DNA of 64,000 nt, from the NCBI GenBank assembly GCA_963170055.1, contig CAUJGJ010000242.1, forward strand, positions 337,501-401,500, read 5' to 3'. Each line of letters opens with the position of its first letter. Position 1 is the first letter of the stretch. The stretch comes from Halisarca cf. caerulea. Taxonomy: Eukaryota; Porifera; Demospongiae; Chondrillida; Halisarcidae. Below, one piece after another: positions 12,073-24,320 of the stretch. The translations under genes and the position numbers were made by a program. The notes under the pieces were generated by a model. It did no database searches, was not told where the DNA came from, and was given only the letters and a program-made list of their open reading frames with translations.

Positions 12073-14256
12073 CCACACACACACACACACACTCCTCCCC
12101 AACATATTCAAGTATGACACATACGTGTGTGTGTGCACACTTCCCTGGTGCACTAGTACGCACACTTGCTTATCTGTTGCACTGTACAATTTCCTTTTCA
12201 CACATCTACTAATCAACTACAACTAACAGACAACATATCACATAATAGCTAAATACCCCTTGCGAAGCTGTAGCAGATACATACACTTTAGACCTTAATC
12301 AATCAACCCGGGCTGATGCCCTCATTAATTAAGTAGGTCTAAAGTGTCTGTATATCTGGTACAGCTTCCAAAGGGGTACTTGAGCCATTACATGCGTGAT
12401 ACAGATCCACTGAATTGAATATGTAAGCATACCTTCTTGTATGGCATTAATAATCACAGTGCCCAAGGGTGTAGTGGTTATTCATATCATACAACTCAAA
12501 GGCAGCTTCTAAACTTATGCCAAACAGTATTAGCTCCTTCCTTCGCTTAACCTTCATTGAAAGAGGATTTCCCAAAAACATCCTCCAAAGTGCACAGAGT
12601 TAGACTAAGAGAAAATTCACAATGCACTTGGTCCAACAAAACTCTGTCTAGCCCCATACCCATCTATCCTCATGTACGTATGTATAGCCCTATGCTCATC
12701 TAGCCCCATACTCATCTATCCTCATGTATGTATAGCCCTATGCTCATCTAGCCCCATACCCATCTAGCTTCATGTAAGCCATATGCTTGTTCGGCACGAA
12801 AGCCTGTGCTATATGTCAAATACATAGCTCTACCCTTCACAGCCACTCGGCCAACACCACAAGTATCACTGGAGAGCACTAGTAAAGAACAATTACTTCG
12901 GTTAGTCCTCACCCGACCAGAAGGTTACAACAGTGGAAGGTTCGTCTTAAGATACGACTGTGGATTTAGGGGAATTCCCATTGAACTGGCGTACAGGAGT
13001 GTTGAGATCAGTAGTGGTAGTGATGATGTAGTAATGAGAAGGAGTAGATCATGTTTTGTAGTAGGAGAGATATCCAGAGTTACAGTTTGGTTTGTTAGCG
13101 GAAGACACATAAGTTCTACTCCTGCAGTGGTCAATACTACCAGTGGAGAAGGTGAGAGAAAACATGCTGTATGTACACCCAGCAGAAAAATACCGTTTAA
13201 AGTAGAGACAACAGTATATATTAAACACAGTGGTAGAGTAATACATCTGATTGACCTAAATACGATCGGATAGTAGGCTTACTATAAGGCATGCATGGAC
13301 AAGCATTTATACATGACATTGTACATACGGTACAATATACGTTGCCATTTCAACTATAACAGCGGAATAATATTATGGTACAGCAGAAAGCATTTGTCCT
13401 ACAACTCCTATGTCTATGTATAGATGGAAAATATATAATTGTCTTGCTGATGGAGGAAGCCATATATCAGTGATCCAGTATACCCCAGCAGTGTGTAGCT
13501 ATGCTTGAGTCCTTGTATGTCATGACCAACTACAGCTATGGCCTAGGCAGGGTTCTATCCAGTGGGGGAGAGGGGCGGCTTCCACCCAAAATAAGTCCTA
13601 CTCAAAAGTGTGGTGTAAATTCTCGCAATAAAGAAAGCTCTACTTCGTTGTCAAAATCAACCTTGAGTGGCCTAAAATGGTCTCAAATACCACCTGATAT
13701 AACCTAAAAAGTCAAATTTTCCCTGGGGAGCATACCCCAAGACCCCCTAGTGTAAATATACCCTTCACATACACATCTGTGCATGCATCTCCTTACACCA
13801 CTCCCCAATGGGTATCCTCAATGGAACCCTGCATGCTATACTATCCATACAATACATACATCAAAACTACGGGGGATGGCTCACATGGTAGACACTTTTC
13901 CTGGCTATACATTTACATATTCATTCTGTACATGCACAGGTCACCCTTCAGTCAAGTGCTCAACTCCAACTACCAACTCAGGTCCTGGAATCATTGCTAC
14001 AGTAGCTATCACTATAGTCAACATCGTAATACTACTCCTAACCATTTCAATACTTGTCATTCTTGTGACTGTACTGATTGTAAAGAGGAAGAAACAGTCA
14101 CTTGCTGTGAACTATACAGAGGAGTCTGCGCAGATTTACGATGAAGTGGACGACAACACTGCATTGAAGAAACCTTCTTTGGACACAAAAGTATATGAAG
14201 AACTCGATATCAGCAAGATGGAGGACAGGAGCCAATATGCTACCATGAAATTATGA
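11021..14256 (+). CDS. R2: short Ig receptor without stalk or CCP modules
   Basis: Five intact phase-1 exons: signal peptide 11021-11069 ([17 protein letters not shown]), Ig 11286-11591, D2 11673-11936, D3 12843-13151, and transmembrane plus tail 13940-14256. The product is 414 residues. The Ig exon has the Cys-Trp-YKC pattern; D2 has VC and QYVC cysteines but no clear core Trp; D3 has a conserved RYDCG and SRSCF pair. The tail keeps NYTEE, IYDEV, VYEEL-x10-YATM and ends KL. No Thr-rich or CCP exon is found between D3 and the membrane exon, so this is a genuinely shorter architecture within the family. R6 is its duplicate. No break is seen, making it one of the clearest functional members. 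Confidence 0.85.
12001..12095. repeat. (AC)n with CACGCACC variants in R2 intron
   Basis: AC-rich run in the D2-D3 intron. The equivalent in R6 is at 62,161-62,275 and is longer and purer. Confidence 0.9.
12254..12380. mobile_element. Foldback element in R2 intron
   Basis: The left arm (TACCCCTTGCGAAGCTGTAG, then CACTTTAGACCT) is the near reverse complement of the right arm (AGGTCTAAAGTG, then CTGTACCAG-type text to AGGGGTA). In R6 the left arm and loop are missing and only the right arm remains (about 62,444-62,488), so the element was partly deleted there. Confidence 0.55.
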
Positions 14257-14706
14257 TCATGTGTTACCTGTATACACATACATCACATGGAGTACATGGA
14301 AGTGTGTGTGCATGTTACATGTGTGACCATATCTGGAGTAGAATCATGGTGAATCATTGTTCATAGTAGTGGCTTTACTGATAAGGGGCGAAATTACATT
14401 AGGAGAGGTAGTAAACAGTCATTCAATCCAAAACATACATGTCAAGCAAAGGAATAACAAAGTTAAGAACAATACTGAGTATTTAGACTAACAATTAGTT
14501 ATCTGAAAATAACCCTAATTGTTACTACTATAGGGATTCTTACAGGAGATCCTATCACCAGTGACACCACACAAAGTAGAGTTAAGTAGAGAGTGAATTG
14601 TGTCCTAGTCTTTACTACTCCTGTAGCCGAATCTGTGTACAGAAAGGGCTCTGTTGGGGGCATCAAACAACCTACTCTATTACCTTAAAGGTAGTGAAAG
14701 GAGAGA

Positions 14707-17700
14707 ATGGGCCAGTTATTCTTTGTTATAGCCACACTGCTGATAACCACTGCAGGTGAGGGGTGTACTGGGAGAGAGGGACATTGTCCAATATAAAACA
14801 CAGTGCTTTACAATCCACTACAGTAACTGCAACATTAGAGAGGTTTAGCAAAACGTGAAATGTTATGTTAGATGCTTAATACATTTCATGCACAAAAACT
14901 AAGAGCGCTCTTAGCTGAGTAACAGTTTTAACATATCAAAGTATCGTAGAATGTTCTTGCTCTACGCTGTAAGTCTAATGGGTTCTTTCCAAGATCCTAC
15001 CTCAAGCAGGATATCTCCATCTACCACCACTCCCACTCTGAGCCCTAGTCATGCTGCAACCTCAACGAAAGCATCTAGAGTGGACTTCCAAGCTGTGGAC
15101 AACCTGCTGCTGCTTAGGGAAGTTGTTTCATTTGACCATTTATTCAAGAAGCTACTTGCTGGGAAGAGATTGCTTGTACACAGACAAAGACTTATAATAT
15201 TTCCAAAGCCCCATTCCACACAGATATGAGCAGAACTCATCTTCCTGTTGAACACACCTGGCAGTGATATCAAAACAGCACCTTGATAGGGTCTGACAAG
15301 GTGCGGTCAGTTAGGATACTCTGGATCTCCATACAATACCCAGAAGGTACCACATAGGTGCTGCATGTACTGCTCTGTCTGACATAGTAGCCCACTTTCA
15401 TGCTGCATAGCTGCGTCATGTCTCCTGCCCTCCATAGGACCAAACAAATGTGATATGATTCCAAATGGTGACATCACAGACTGGAACTTCGATGCATGCA
15501 TCCGCTTATGTCCACTGTAAAATAGCCTCTGACCTTCAACTGGTTCGGAGATAGCTAGTGCAGTACCATCAATAAATCCCTATACATTATGAAGTAGACA
15601 TAACTTTAAAACTACATCAGCTCCTTCTTGAAGACGAGTGCGCCTCAACACTATGCAGTAGCGGATCCGTGCAAGGGCATCCAGGGCGTCCCCCCCCCCT
15701 CAATTTTAAAAAGAGCAACTTAAAATCCTTCGTTGTGAAATCAGAAAGATTTGGTACTGACAGGTATAAATATGAAACAAAAAGGAGTTAATAGGCATGA
15801 GAAGAGTCAAATTACTGCATTCTGATGAATCGTCAATAAGTAAACTTTATTTTGTGTCAAAAAAGCAAACTATCACCGATTCTCCACTAGTTATGAGTCA
15901 GCCATTTTTGAACGAACATGCTTGATGACATCATCACTGAAAAATGGAAGTAAAACGTGAGCCGCACGGATCAATTCTGGACTTTTTCTCATAATATGTC
16001 ATTTCGATGAATAATACATGCTTGTAGTCTGTATCGAATTTTGCACCCCCCCCCCCCCTTTCTCAAATCCTGGATCCACCTCTGCTATGCTAAACCTCTC
16101 TATTGGAAGTAATCTCCAGCACATGGCTAGCAAAGATGTAGCTGGATACACAACTATACATAGCACACACTGAAGTCAATAAGCAGAATGCAAACGGTGC
16201 TATCTCAGTTGTATACTACGTACCTCTATAATGATACATTCTCTCTAATCCAACCATTTCATAAAGTAAGGTACAGCCACTATAAAAAAAGTTATGACAA
16301 TAATCACTCCATAATCTGATAACCTCCCAATCCGGCACTTCTTTCAAGTTCCATTGAGTGCTGGAGTTTCCCCAGTACACTACAGTACAGACCAGTTTAA
16401 AGGTAACGCAAAACGACAATGCAATTCCGCGAAGCGGAACTCAACCGTAACAGTACCGCTAAAAGAAAAATGAAAGACGCTAACCGCTAATGGGAAAAGG
16501 GCTAAAAGTGTAACGGTAAATGCTGACCGAGAATGTAAACCGAGAAGGGAGACCGACCATCTACGTACATAAAATGGCCGCTTCTTGTCGAATGCATTTT
16601 ACTTGTGGTCTTTTGGAGAAAGGAAGAAGATGGAAACATCCTAAAATGCCTTTGAACTTGTATTGAAAGCAACTTATCATCCAACTGTATCTGGAGGTGA
16701 TTCATTCTTAGGGAGAACCCTAACCCTAAGTCTTAGCCTTAGTGGAATCCAAGCTGCAAAGCGGCGATGAAACCACTGTAGTTCCTCTCATAGCGCACTT
16801 CAAAGAGAACGCCTTTAGTCTTTCCAAGACTTCGGTAGTACGCACCAGGAGGCTTCTTGGGTGGACCTAGCATGGAAGCAGGTACTGCAAACTCATCAGG
16901 CACGCCAATAAGGCCAAACGAGTAGCCTGGGAAAACTACAAACCACCAAACAATAACCGGAAATTGTCAAACGCTAAACACTCATTAGGTTACTGTGAAA
17001 TGCAAAAATGTTAGCGTTACCCTTGCGTCAAAATATGTGAGAAACGGAAATGATAAACGTTAAGCGCAATTAGCATTACCTTTAAACTGGTCCGTACTGG
17101 AGTGAAGTAGTCACTCATTGCAATGATGTCTACTCTCTTTCAATACCACTCTACAGGTGCTCAAGGATCCATCACACAGTTGAGGTTCTACAACTCCACT
17201 ACTCAACTACCTCACAACAAGAGAATAGCTCCACGTGGTACAACTGTTCTACTGGAGTGTAGAGTTACTCCACATCAACAACAAATACACTATCAATGGA
17301 CCTGTCCTCATCCACCATGTGATGGAGAATACAGAAAGGTCTACAATAATCTTATTCTTATTGTGGCTACTGACACAACTAGTGGACAGTACAGGTGTAC
17401 ACCTACTCCTCATGGGAATGAGGTCTCGGCTACCTTAATAGCAACAAAGTACCACACACAAGGTACTTAAATTGTTAATTTATACTTGGTCGAATTGTAC
17501 ACTTCAATAAAACATCAAACTTATCCCCAACTCTCAGGTACTCTAGCTCTCTACAACAGCTCCTACAGAACACACTAATAACTGATCCACAACAGATACC
17601 AAATGGACTAGTGTGTACTACTGGTAGGAGTGGTGGAGTACCAAGGTTCAGGTTTGAGGATGGGACTGCAATACTTGGTAGCAGACAAGGTCAAAAGACA

Positions 17701-19782
17701 ACAGTACAAACTTCACAGTCAAATCAAAATGGACGATATGTGTGCTTTACTGGTGGGAGAGAGTGGTCATTTTACATCTACTTCAACAATGGTAAGGCAT
17801 CATAGGATAAAAAAGATATTTGGCAATGCTGCGATTCTTTCATATGCAAATGAGAGGAATCGGTGCATTGCATTACATCGCACTTTGAGGAGTCTGTTCT
17901 GCAACACAACGTGCTAAGTGATTGAATGAACACACAGTGCCAAACAAAGTAACCAACAATTGCCAAATGCATTAAAAATGGCAAACTGTAAGCAAAACGT
18001 TATTTGTGAGATACATACAAAAGAATATATACACCTTTACAAAAACATATACAGTCTTGCACAAACCAAAACATCGTTAGTGCGTATACTCATACTATGG
18101 TTGCTATGTATGTACTGTGCAGAATTACATGCATATTACTCTACCTCAGCCACTCTACCAGTGCCACAAGTTGCAGTTGTTGGATGGAACACATCATATT
18201 ATAGTCGAATACTTCAGTTAAACCTCACCAAACTAGAAGGTTACAACAGTGGAAAGTTCATCTTAAGATATGACTGTGGATTGAGGGAAATTCCCATTGA
18301 ACTGGAGTACAGGAGTATTGAGATTAGTAGTGGTAGTAGTGATGTAGTAGTGATAAGGAGTAGATCATGTTTTGTAGTAGGAGAGATATCCAGAGTTACA
18401 GTTTGGTTTGTTAGTGGAAGACACATAAGTTCTATTCCAGCAGTAGTCAATGCTACTAGTGGAGAAGGTGAGACAGGAGGAGCTGCACGAGCACGTGCAC
18501 AGTATATAATATTATTTAGTCTAAGAGTAAATTAGACAAGCATATATCTCTTAAATCACAGAACAAAAAGTAGTCCAGTAAGATTTCTAGAGTCTCTGAA
18601 AAGGTAATTTTCTGTGATATGCTAGAAACTGAGCACGGTCAAGCAATTTTTCACAAAAAGGATACATACCATTAAGATTGCTGACCATAATACTCGTGTA
18701 TGTACAGGGTGTCATTCTGCATGCACCGTACCACTGTATTTACATATCCTGTATCACTGTATGGAGCATGTATTGATCCTGTATCACTGTATGGAGCATG
18801 TATTGATCCTGTATCACTGTTATGGAGCATGTATTGATCCTGTATCACTGTATGGAGCATGTATTGATCCTGTATCACTGTATGGAGCATGTATCAATCT
18901 CTTGTTACAACAGTGTATGGTTCAACTCAACCTAATACACAAGGCACAACTCATCCTAGAGCAACTGAAGCCACAACGGCAAGCACTCAACCAACAACCA
19001 CAGGTGAGGAAACTTAGAACTACAGAGATTTCACTGACAATTAACTGGTGAACTTTATAACTACAATGTCAATACAATTACAGTATGTAAACATATGCAT
19101 ACAATATGTATATACATACTATATACCATTTACAAATTATTCCATTAGACATCTCATATCATACAAATGCTACTGGTGCTCTTTCCAACATCTGAGGATG
19201 GTATATACAGACTGCCTCGTATAAATAGCAAGTAGTGTAGAATGTGCGTACTTACGAACATTCATGTAGCTAATTGTGAAACCTATAAATGTCCAATACC
19301 TCTTGTGCCTCCTCCCTCCAGCCTCCTGTCCTCCACACATCTCCTCCCTCCCACTCAACACAGTCATCCTCACTCCACTCACCAACACTGTACCACCTGG
19401 TACCACTCTCACTATAGGATGTGTGGTTGGTTACTACACTGATCAGATGGGGACAATGACATGTGGAACTGATGGACAATGGACAGGGACACCAACACAA
19501 TGTACAGGTATGGATCAAATGTAGGCGAGTGTGTTCAGGTCACATGCAGAGAAGGGATCTGTACTAATGTACACTCCCTTCCCCAGAAACCTGCACAGCA
19601 TCCAACTTGACTGCTGTATCTGAGGATGTAGCATACACCATACCCAATGAGATAAGACCAGGAGCTGTAGCCACCTCTCCTCGGTGTAGAGAGGGCTATC
19701 ATGTCACTGTCAGTGCTGTGTGCCAGGATGACAGGACGTGGAGAGTAGAGGAACAGTGTGTGCAGAGTAAGTGAGTGTGTGC

Positions 19783-19835
<53 letters not shown>

Positions 19836-22800
19836 CATGTACGTATGCGGCTAAACCTGAAACCCACTGACAGCTATCGTGAGGAGTAGTCCAGATACTG
19901 ACAGTGGTTTCACTTGTCTTGGTTTTGCATTCAAGGAAGTTATCCAACTTTGCACGAGAAATTGGCAAATTTTCAATTTTCACGCTAGCATCTGCAAGAT
20001 GCGCAGGCAACAGCAAAGAAAGGGTTGTAGAAACTTGGTTGTGTGTACATGGAATGTACGAACGTTGGTTGAAAATTCTGGGGACTTACATATCTGCAGG
20101 AAGAGGCAGGTACTATCTGAGGGAGATTCAAACAATTATTCTACAGGAGTTGATCGTAAACTTGATCTTGTAGCGGGAGAGTTGAAACGGTATGGGATAT
20201 CCGTGGCTGGTATTCAAGAAACAAAGTGGTTTGGTACTGATGCCTGGCCGGCAGCAGAGGGATTCACTTTCTTACACTCAGGTAGACCTCTCCCAGACAG
20301 CAATGAAGACGCAGTACGGAATGAAGGTGTGGGGATAATGCTGGATCCCAAGGCTACAGTAGCTTGAAGGAATGCTGGAGAGGTGTGGGAGGCTGTAAGT
20401 CCAAGGCTTGCTACAGCTAGGTTGAAGTGGGTTGCCAGGGGGCAAAGGAGACATCAGGGTTCTAGGGAGACATCGGACATCTTTGTTACAGTAGTTTGTG
20501 CATATGCCCCAACTGCTAGGGCTCCTCCAGGTGTGAAGGCCCAGTTTTGTTCAGACCTACAAGATACTCTGGACAAGACTCCGCAAAACGACATCCTTGT
20601 GGTTCTGGGTGACTTCAATGCCAGAGTTGGGGTACAGAAGCCAGATGATGATGCATGGAGTGGGGTGATAGGGAAGCATGGAATTGATGAGAGGAACCTG
20701 GCTGGTGAGGAGCTCCTACAGTTCTGTACCATCAACCAGTTGACAGTGATGAACACTTGGTTTGAGAAGAAGGACATCTACTTTGGTACATGGCGGCATC
20801 CAGGCACAAAGAAGGACCACACAATCGATCTAGTGATGATGAGGGTAGGGCAGAGGGTATGCTGTAAGGATGTGCAGGTAATGAGAGGAGCCAACTGCTG
20901 GACAGACCACAAAATGGTCCGAGTTAAGCTCAGAGTACAGCTCCCCCTAACACATGGAGTAAGGTCTAACAAGAAGTCTGTGCCTTTTGCTGTTCACAAT
21001 CTGTCTACAAAGGCAAAAAGAGATGAGTACATGAGCACCTTAGAGAACAAACTTCAGATCAATGCACACTCATCAGAGACATCCATGGAGGACAAATGGA
21101 CTACTTTGAAGTCCTCCATTACAGCAGCAGCTGAAGAGAGTATAGGTCGAGGAAGAAGGAAGCAGCCTGAGTGGTTTGAGGAGAGCACTGAAGTATTGGT
21201 ACCACTGGTCAAAGCAAAGAATGATGCCTACGCCACATACCTAAGAGAGAATAATCAAGCTAGGAAAACAGAGTTCAGACGACATCAGAGCTGTGAAGAG
21301 AGCAGTAGATAAGGCCAAAGAGGAATGGGTATGTCGGGTGGCAACACAAGGGGAAGCAGCTACCAAGGATGGCCAGACTAGGTGGAAATGTATTAGAAAA
21401 TTGCAGCAGGCACAGGCCGGCCGCCAACCAATCAGGCCTCGGGCAGTCATGAAAGATAACGGTGAGCTGACACAAGGACCATCAGAAGTGTTAGCCAGGT
21501 GGCATCAACACTTTCACAGACTGCTCAATGTTGAGAGTGAGTTCAATGAGGAGGTACTGGAGAGCATCACCACACTACCACCATTCACAGAACTTGACAC
21601 AGCCCCCAGTGAAGAGGAGTTGGAGAGTGCACTTTCCAAATTGAAAAAAGGCAAGGCTGGAGGAAAATCTGGCATTCTACCAGAACTGGTATGTAGTGGT
21701 GGTACACTACTCCAGGACAGACTACTGGTGCTGATGCAGGATATGTGGAAAGAGGGCAAAGTAGTGGGCGACTGGAAAGATGCAGTGGTTGTTCCCATTC
21801 CAAAGAAGGGAAACCTACAGATCTGTGACAACTGGCGGGGTATCAGCTTACTGGACGTTGTGGGGAAACTATTCGCCAGGATAGTCCAGGAGCGACTGCA
21901 GGCCATCGCAGAACATACCCTACCAGAATCTCAGTGTGGCTTTAGGAAGGGTAGAGGGTGCATCGACATGATCTTTGTGGCTCGGCAGCTGATGGAGAAG
22001 ACTATTGAACATGATGAGACACTCTTTGTTCTTTTCGTGGATTTGAAGAAGGCCTATGATTCTGTACCCCGACAGGCCTTGTGGAGAGTGTTGGAGAAAC
22101 GTGGTGTACCCACAACAATGCTCAGCATTATCCAGTCCTTCCATCAGAACATGAATGCAGAAGTCAGAGTGGGATCAGAGCTGTCTGATGTCTTTGAGGT
22201 CAAGAATGGACTTAGACAAGGATGTACATTAGCTCCTACTTTATTTAACATCTACTTTAGTGCTGTAATTTCGTGTTGGCGTGATGAGTGCGTAGAGGCA
22301 GGGATTGATGTTATGTTCAAACATGGGAGGAAATTGGTGGGGGACAGAACTGCAAAATCAGGGTTAGAAGTAGTGAGGGTGACAGAGTCACAGTTCGCAG
22401 ATGATGTTGCTCTTTATTCCAGCTCTCGTCATGACTTTGAAGTGATGGCTAAGAGGTTTGTTGGTGTAACAAGGAAATGGGGGTTGACTGTTAGTACGCA
22501 GAAGACCAAAGGCATAGCACTGGGAGGAATGGTTTGTGACAGGGGAGAAATTGAGATGGTGAATTGCTTCACATACCTGGGATCAAATCTATCAAGAGAT
22601 GGAAACGTCATGTCTGATGTCAGCTGTAGGATAGAGAAGGCTTCCAGAGCTTTTGGGTGTCTTCGAGGTCCCATCTTCAACAACTCAAATATATCGGTAG
22701 CTACCAAGAGAGCAGTTTATGAGACGGTTGTTCTGGCAGTGTTATTGTATGGTTCTGAAACCTGGGTGTTGAAGGCTCAACACACAAGAAGGCTCAATGT

Positions 22801-24215
22801 CTTTCACAATCGTTGTGTGAGGACTATCCTAGGAATTACCAGATACCAGCAATGCCAGGAGAGACTGACAACGAAGACTCTTGCTGAGAGATTTGGCATG
22901 CTTTGGACCATCCCCGACATCATCATGGAGCGGAGGTTGAAGTGGTTGGGTCATGTAGGCAGAATGGATGAGGGGCGGATGCCAAAGAAGTTGCTGTTCG
23001 GACAACTGAGAAAGACACGACCTAGCCATGGAACCAAAAGGAGATGGAGAGATCTTGCCAGCCAAGACTTGAAGTCCATTGGCGCCAAGGACAACTGGTA
23101 CCAGACTTGCCAGGACAGAAAAGGCTGGTTTGATCTTTGTCAAGAAGGAGTCAACAAGGTAGCAGCAGAACGCGGAAAGAACACATGTGCAGCAAACGTA
23201 CTATCTCAAGGAGACAGACACGCCTGTGAATGTGGGAGAACTTTTCGACGAGCAGGTGACCTGACAAGACATCAGCGATTCTGCTTGGAGACAATAGGAA
23301 ATTTGCCAATAGCCCAGGAGCACAATCCAAGGGGCCCGCTATCATAGTATCTTACTATGGGCGGTTTCAAGGTTCAAGGTTCAAGGTACATGCATGCATG
23401 CGTATGTGAAGACTACTTATATGTATGTGACATTGTAGAGGTACGTACTGAATATCCTTGGGGGTGAGTGGGGGCGTGCTCTGCCAGGGATAATGCATAA
23501 GGTGATATCTAAGGCTGATTTAGATCACTGAAGCACACTAATGAACACATAGACCACTGTTGCAGCTGTGCATGTGTGTTACTGAATGAAATTTTAAGGG
23601 AGCAACTGGCAATGGAAGACTTTTTGCTCCTCCCCTCCCCTCTCATTAGAAACCCTAATGTGTGCATCAAGATTGTAATTTTCATTATTCTACAACATAA
23701 TATGAATTTATAACATTAAACTATGTCATTGCTGGATGTCATATCAAGTCTGAAGCCCCAAAAAACTGAACTAGAAGTGATTTAGAGGTAATTGCAACAG
23801 TTTTTAGGGAGTTATGAAAACACACCAGATATACCATATACGTATACATACTGTACATGTGGTATATTTGTAACTACACATTACTTTTCCCAACCATGCA
23901 TTCATTTCACACACCACAGGCACTACTCCAAGCGCAAACACAGGAGTCATTGTAGCAGCAACATCTGCAAACATCACAATTCTCCTACTCACTGTTGGAA
24001 TGTTGGTGATCAACATAACACTCAGCATAAGAAGGAGAAGACAGCCATCCACTGTGACAGTGAAGAGTGAAAAGGAGTCAAAAGGTACTGTGCAGATTTA
24101 TGATGAAGTGGATGACAGTATTGCACTGAAGAAACCTAGTGCTGATGCCAAAGTCTATCAAGATATCGATGTCAGTAGAATGGATCATAGCAATCAATAT
24201 GCCTCAATGAAATGA
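14707..24215 (+). CDS. R3: Ig/CCP receptor with broken D2 exon and a LINE in its last intron
   Basis: Exons: signal peptide 14707-14755, Ig 17157-17462, D3 18150-18467, Thr-rich stalk 18914-19003, CCP1 19322-19507, CCP2 19587-19766, and transmembrane plus tail 23920-24215. The D2 exon (17538-17791) is frameshifted by a 10-bp deletion. Skipping it leaves 474 open codons because all joins are phase 1. Intron 1 (2.4 kb) contains a Harbinger relic, a MITE and a TIR element; the last intron (4.1 kb) contains a LINE. The tail has IYDEV and VYQDI-x10-YASM; the SRMDHSNQ spacer is shared with R4, not with R1, R2 or R5. Expression may be affected by the insertions; pseudogene status cannot be excluded. 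Confidence 0.7.
15049..15582 (-). pseudogene. PIF/Harbinger-type DDE transposase relic
   Basis: The minus strand reads GFIDGT, then FYSGHKRMHASKFQSV, then LFGPMEGRRHDA, then YGDPEYP and VEWGFG. This series is typical of the DDE_Tnp_4 (HARBI1-like) catalytic domain, and the three motifs hold the expected D, D and E. An in-frame TGA lies just after YGDPEYPN (about 15,307), and the N-terminal region is separated by the MITE at 15,656-16,084. The relic sits antisense in R3 intron 1 and has no terminal repeats that I could recognise. Confidence 0.8.
15656..16084. mobile_element. MITE with GGATCC-containing inverted ends
   Basis: Ends CAGTAGCGGATCC and CAGAGGTGGATCC (reverse-complemented right end) are flanked by a repeated CTATG. 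It has internal poly-C runs near each end and no coding content. It interrupts the Harbinger relic, so it inserted later. Confidence 0.65.
16378..17104. mobile_element. About 0.73-kb TIR element in R3 intron 1
   Basis: The left end around GACCAGTTTAAAGGTAACGC and the right end (reverse-complemented GACCAGTTTAAAGGTAATGC) form inverted repeats of about 27 bp with few mismatches. No transposase is present, but a separate 66-codon reading frame lies inside. The right end abuts the acceptor side of the R3 Ig exon (17,157). Confidence 0.7.
16739..16939 (-). CDS. Coding-like reading frame carried by the TIR element
   Basis: From 16,939 to a TAA at 16,739 the minus strand is open and reads like real protein: VVFPGYSFGLIGVPDEF, then MLGPPKKPPGAYYRSLGK, then FEVRYERNYSGFIAALQ. 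Base composition is richer in G+C than the surrounding intron. I do not recognise the family. It may be the last exon of a host gene captured by the transposon or part of an unusual transposase. Confidence 0.4.
   Translation of the reverse strand, partial: VVFPGYSFGLIGVPDEFAVPASMLGPPKKPPGAYYRSLGKTKGVLFEVRYERNYSGFIAALQLGFH
17538..17791 (+). pseudogene. R3 D2 exon with 10-bp deletion
   Basis: Compared with R2, R4 and R5, ten bases (AAGTAAACTT) are missing after CTCTACAACAG. The exon is 254 instead of 264 bp and meets TAA within a few codons. Acceptor and GGTAAGG donor are retained. If spliced in, the product would be truncated after the first Ig domain; if skipped, the frame is kept. Confidence 0.8.
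18742..18895. repeat. 30-bp minisatellite in R3 intron (about 5 units)
   Basis: Same unit as in R1 and R5 but only about five copies. The array ends only 19 bp before the Thr-rich exon at 18,914. Confidence 0.85.
19782..19832. repeat. (GT)n after the CCP2 donor of R3
   Basis: The GT run follows A|GTAAGTGAGTGTGTGC. The LINE begins just past it. Confidence 0.9.
19850..23390 (+). mobile_element. Non-LTR retrotransposon (APE-type LINE), inactive
   Basis: A nearly full-length element inserted in the R3 intron between CCP2 and the membrane exon, in the same orientation as R3. The 5' boundary is near GGCTAAACCTGAAACC, next to the (GT)n tract. The 3' end carries GGTTCAA-type short tandem repeats (about 23,364-23,386), a tail type seen in CR1, L2 and RTE-like groups. 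TACGTATGCG/GCATGCGTATG-like text on both sides could be a blurred target duplication, but it is not clear. Confidence 0.85.
19999..23347 (+). pseudogene. LINE endonuclease-reverse transcriptase with C-terminal C2H2 finger
   Basis: Endonuclease motifs come first (CTWNVRTL, IQETKW, GDFNARVG, DHTIDLVM, WTDHKMVRVKL). Reverse transcriptase motifs follow (VPIPKKGN, DNWRGISLL, QCGFRKGRGCIDMIF, FVDLKKAYDSVPR, GLRQGCTLAPTLFN, the catalytic FADDVALY, FTYLGSNL). A C2H2-like finger with CECGRTF and HQRFC spacing ends the frame. The layout matches animal LINE proteins often annotated as craniofacial-development-protein-2-like. Two breaks are visible: an in-frame TGA at 20,365-20,367 inside the endonuclease domain and a frameshift near 21,285-21,295 between endonuclease and RT. 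This copy cannot make a full protein. Confidence 0.9.
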
Positions 24216-24263
24216 CATTTTGTGTGTGTATGGTGAAGGAAGGTTGGTGGATGGACGGGTGCA

Positions 24264-24320
24264 GGTGTGTGTGTGTGTGTATGTGTGTGTGTGTGTGTGT
24301 GTGTGTTTGTGTGTGTGCGT
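24264..24320. repeat. (GT)n in the R3 3' untranslated region
   Basis: GT run about 50 bp after the R3 stop, matching tracts after R1, R4 and R5. It is followed by a degenerate GT/GCATG stretch to about 24,390. Confidence 0.85.

Noticed and set aside
12925..13134. Recurrent antisense frame over every D3 exon ([15 protein letters not shown] type)
   Set aside because: It is the complement of the conserved D3 coding sequence and appears only because the paralogues are similar; start and stop positions have no splice or promoter support.
16715..16735. Telomere-like CCCTAA words (also near 46,950-46,972)
   Set aside because: Only two or three imperfect units in each case; too short to be an interstitial telomere or a meaningful signal.
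20778..23345. Minus-strand frames across the LINE
   Set aside because: They are shadows of the endonuclease-RT coding strand, which shows all family motifs.
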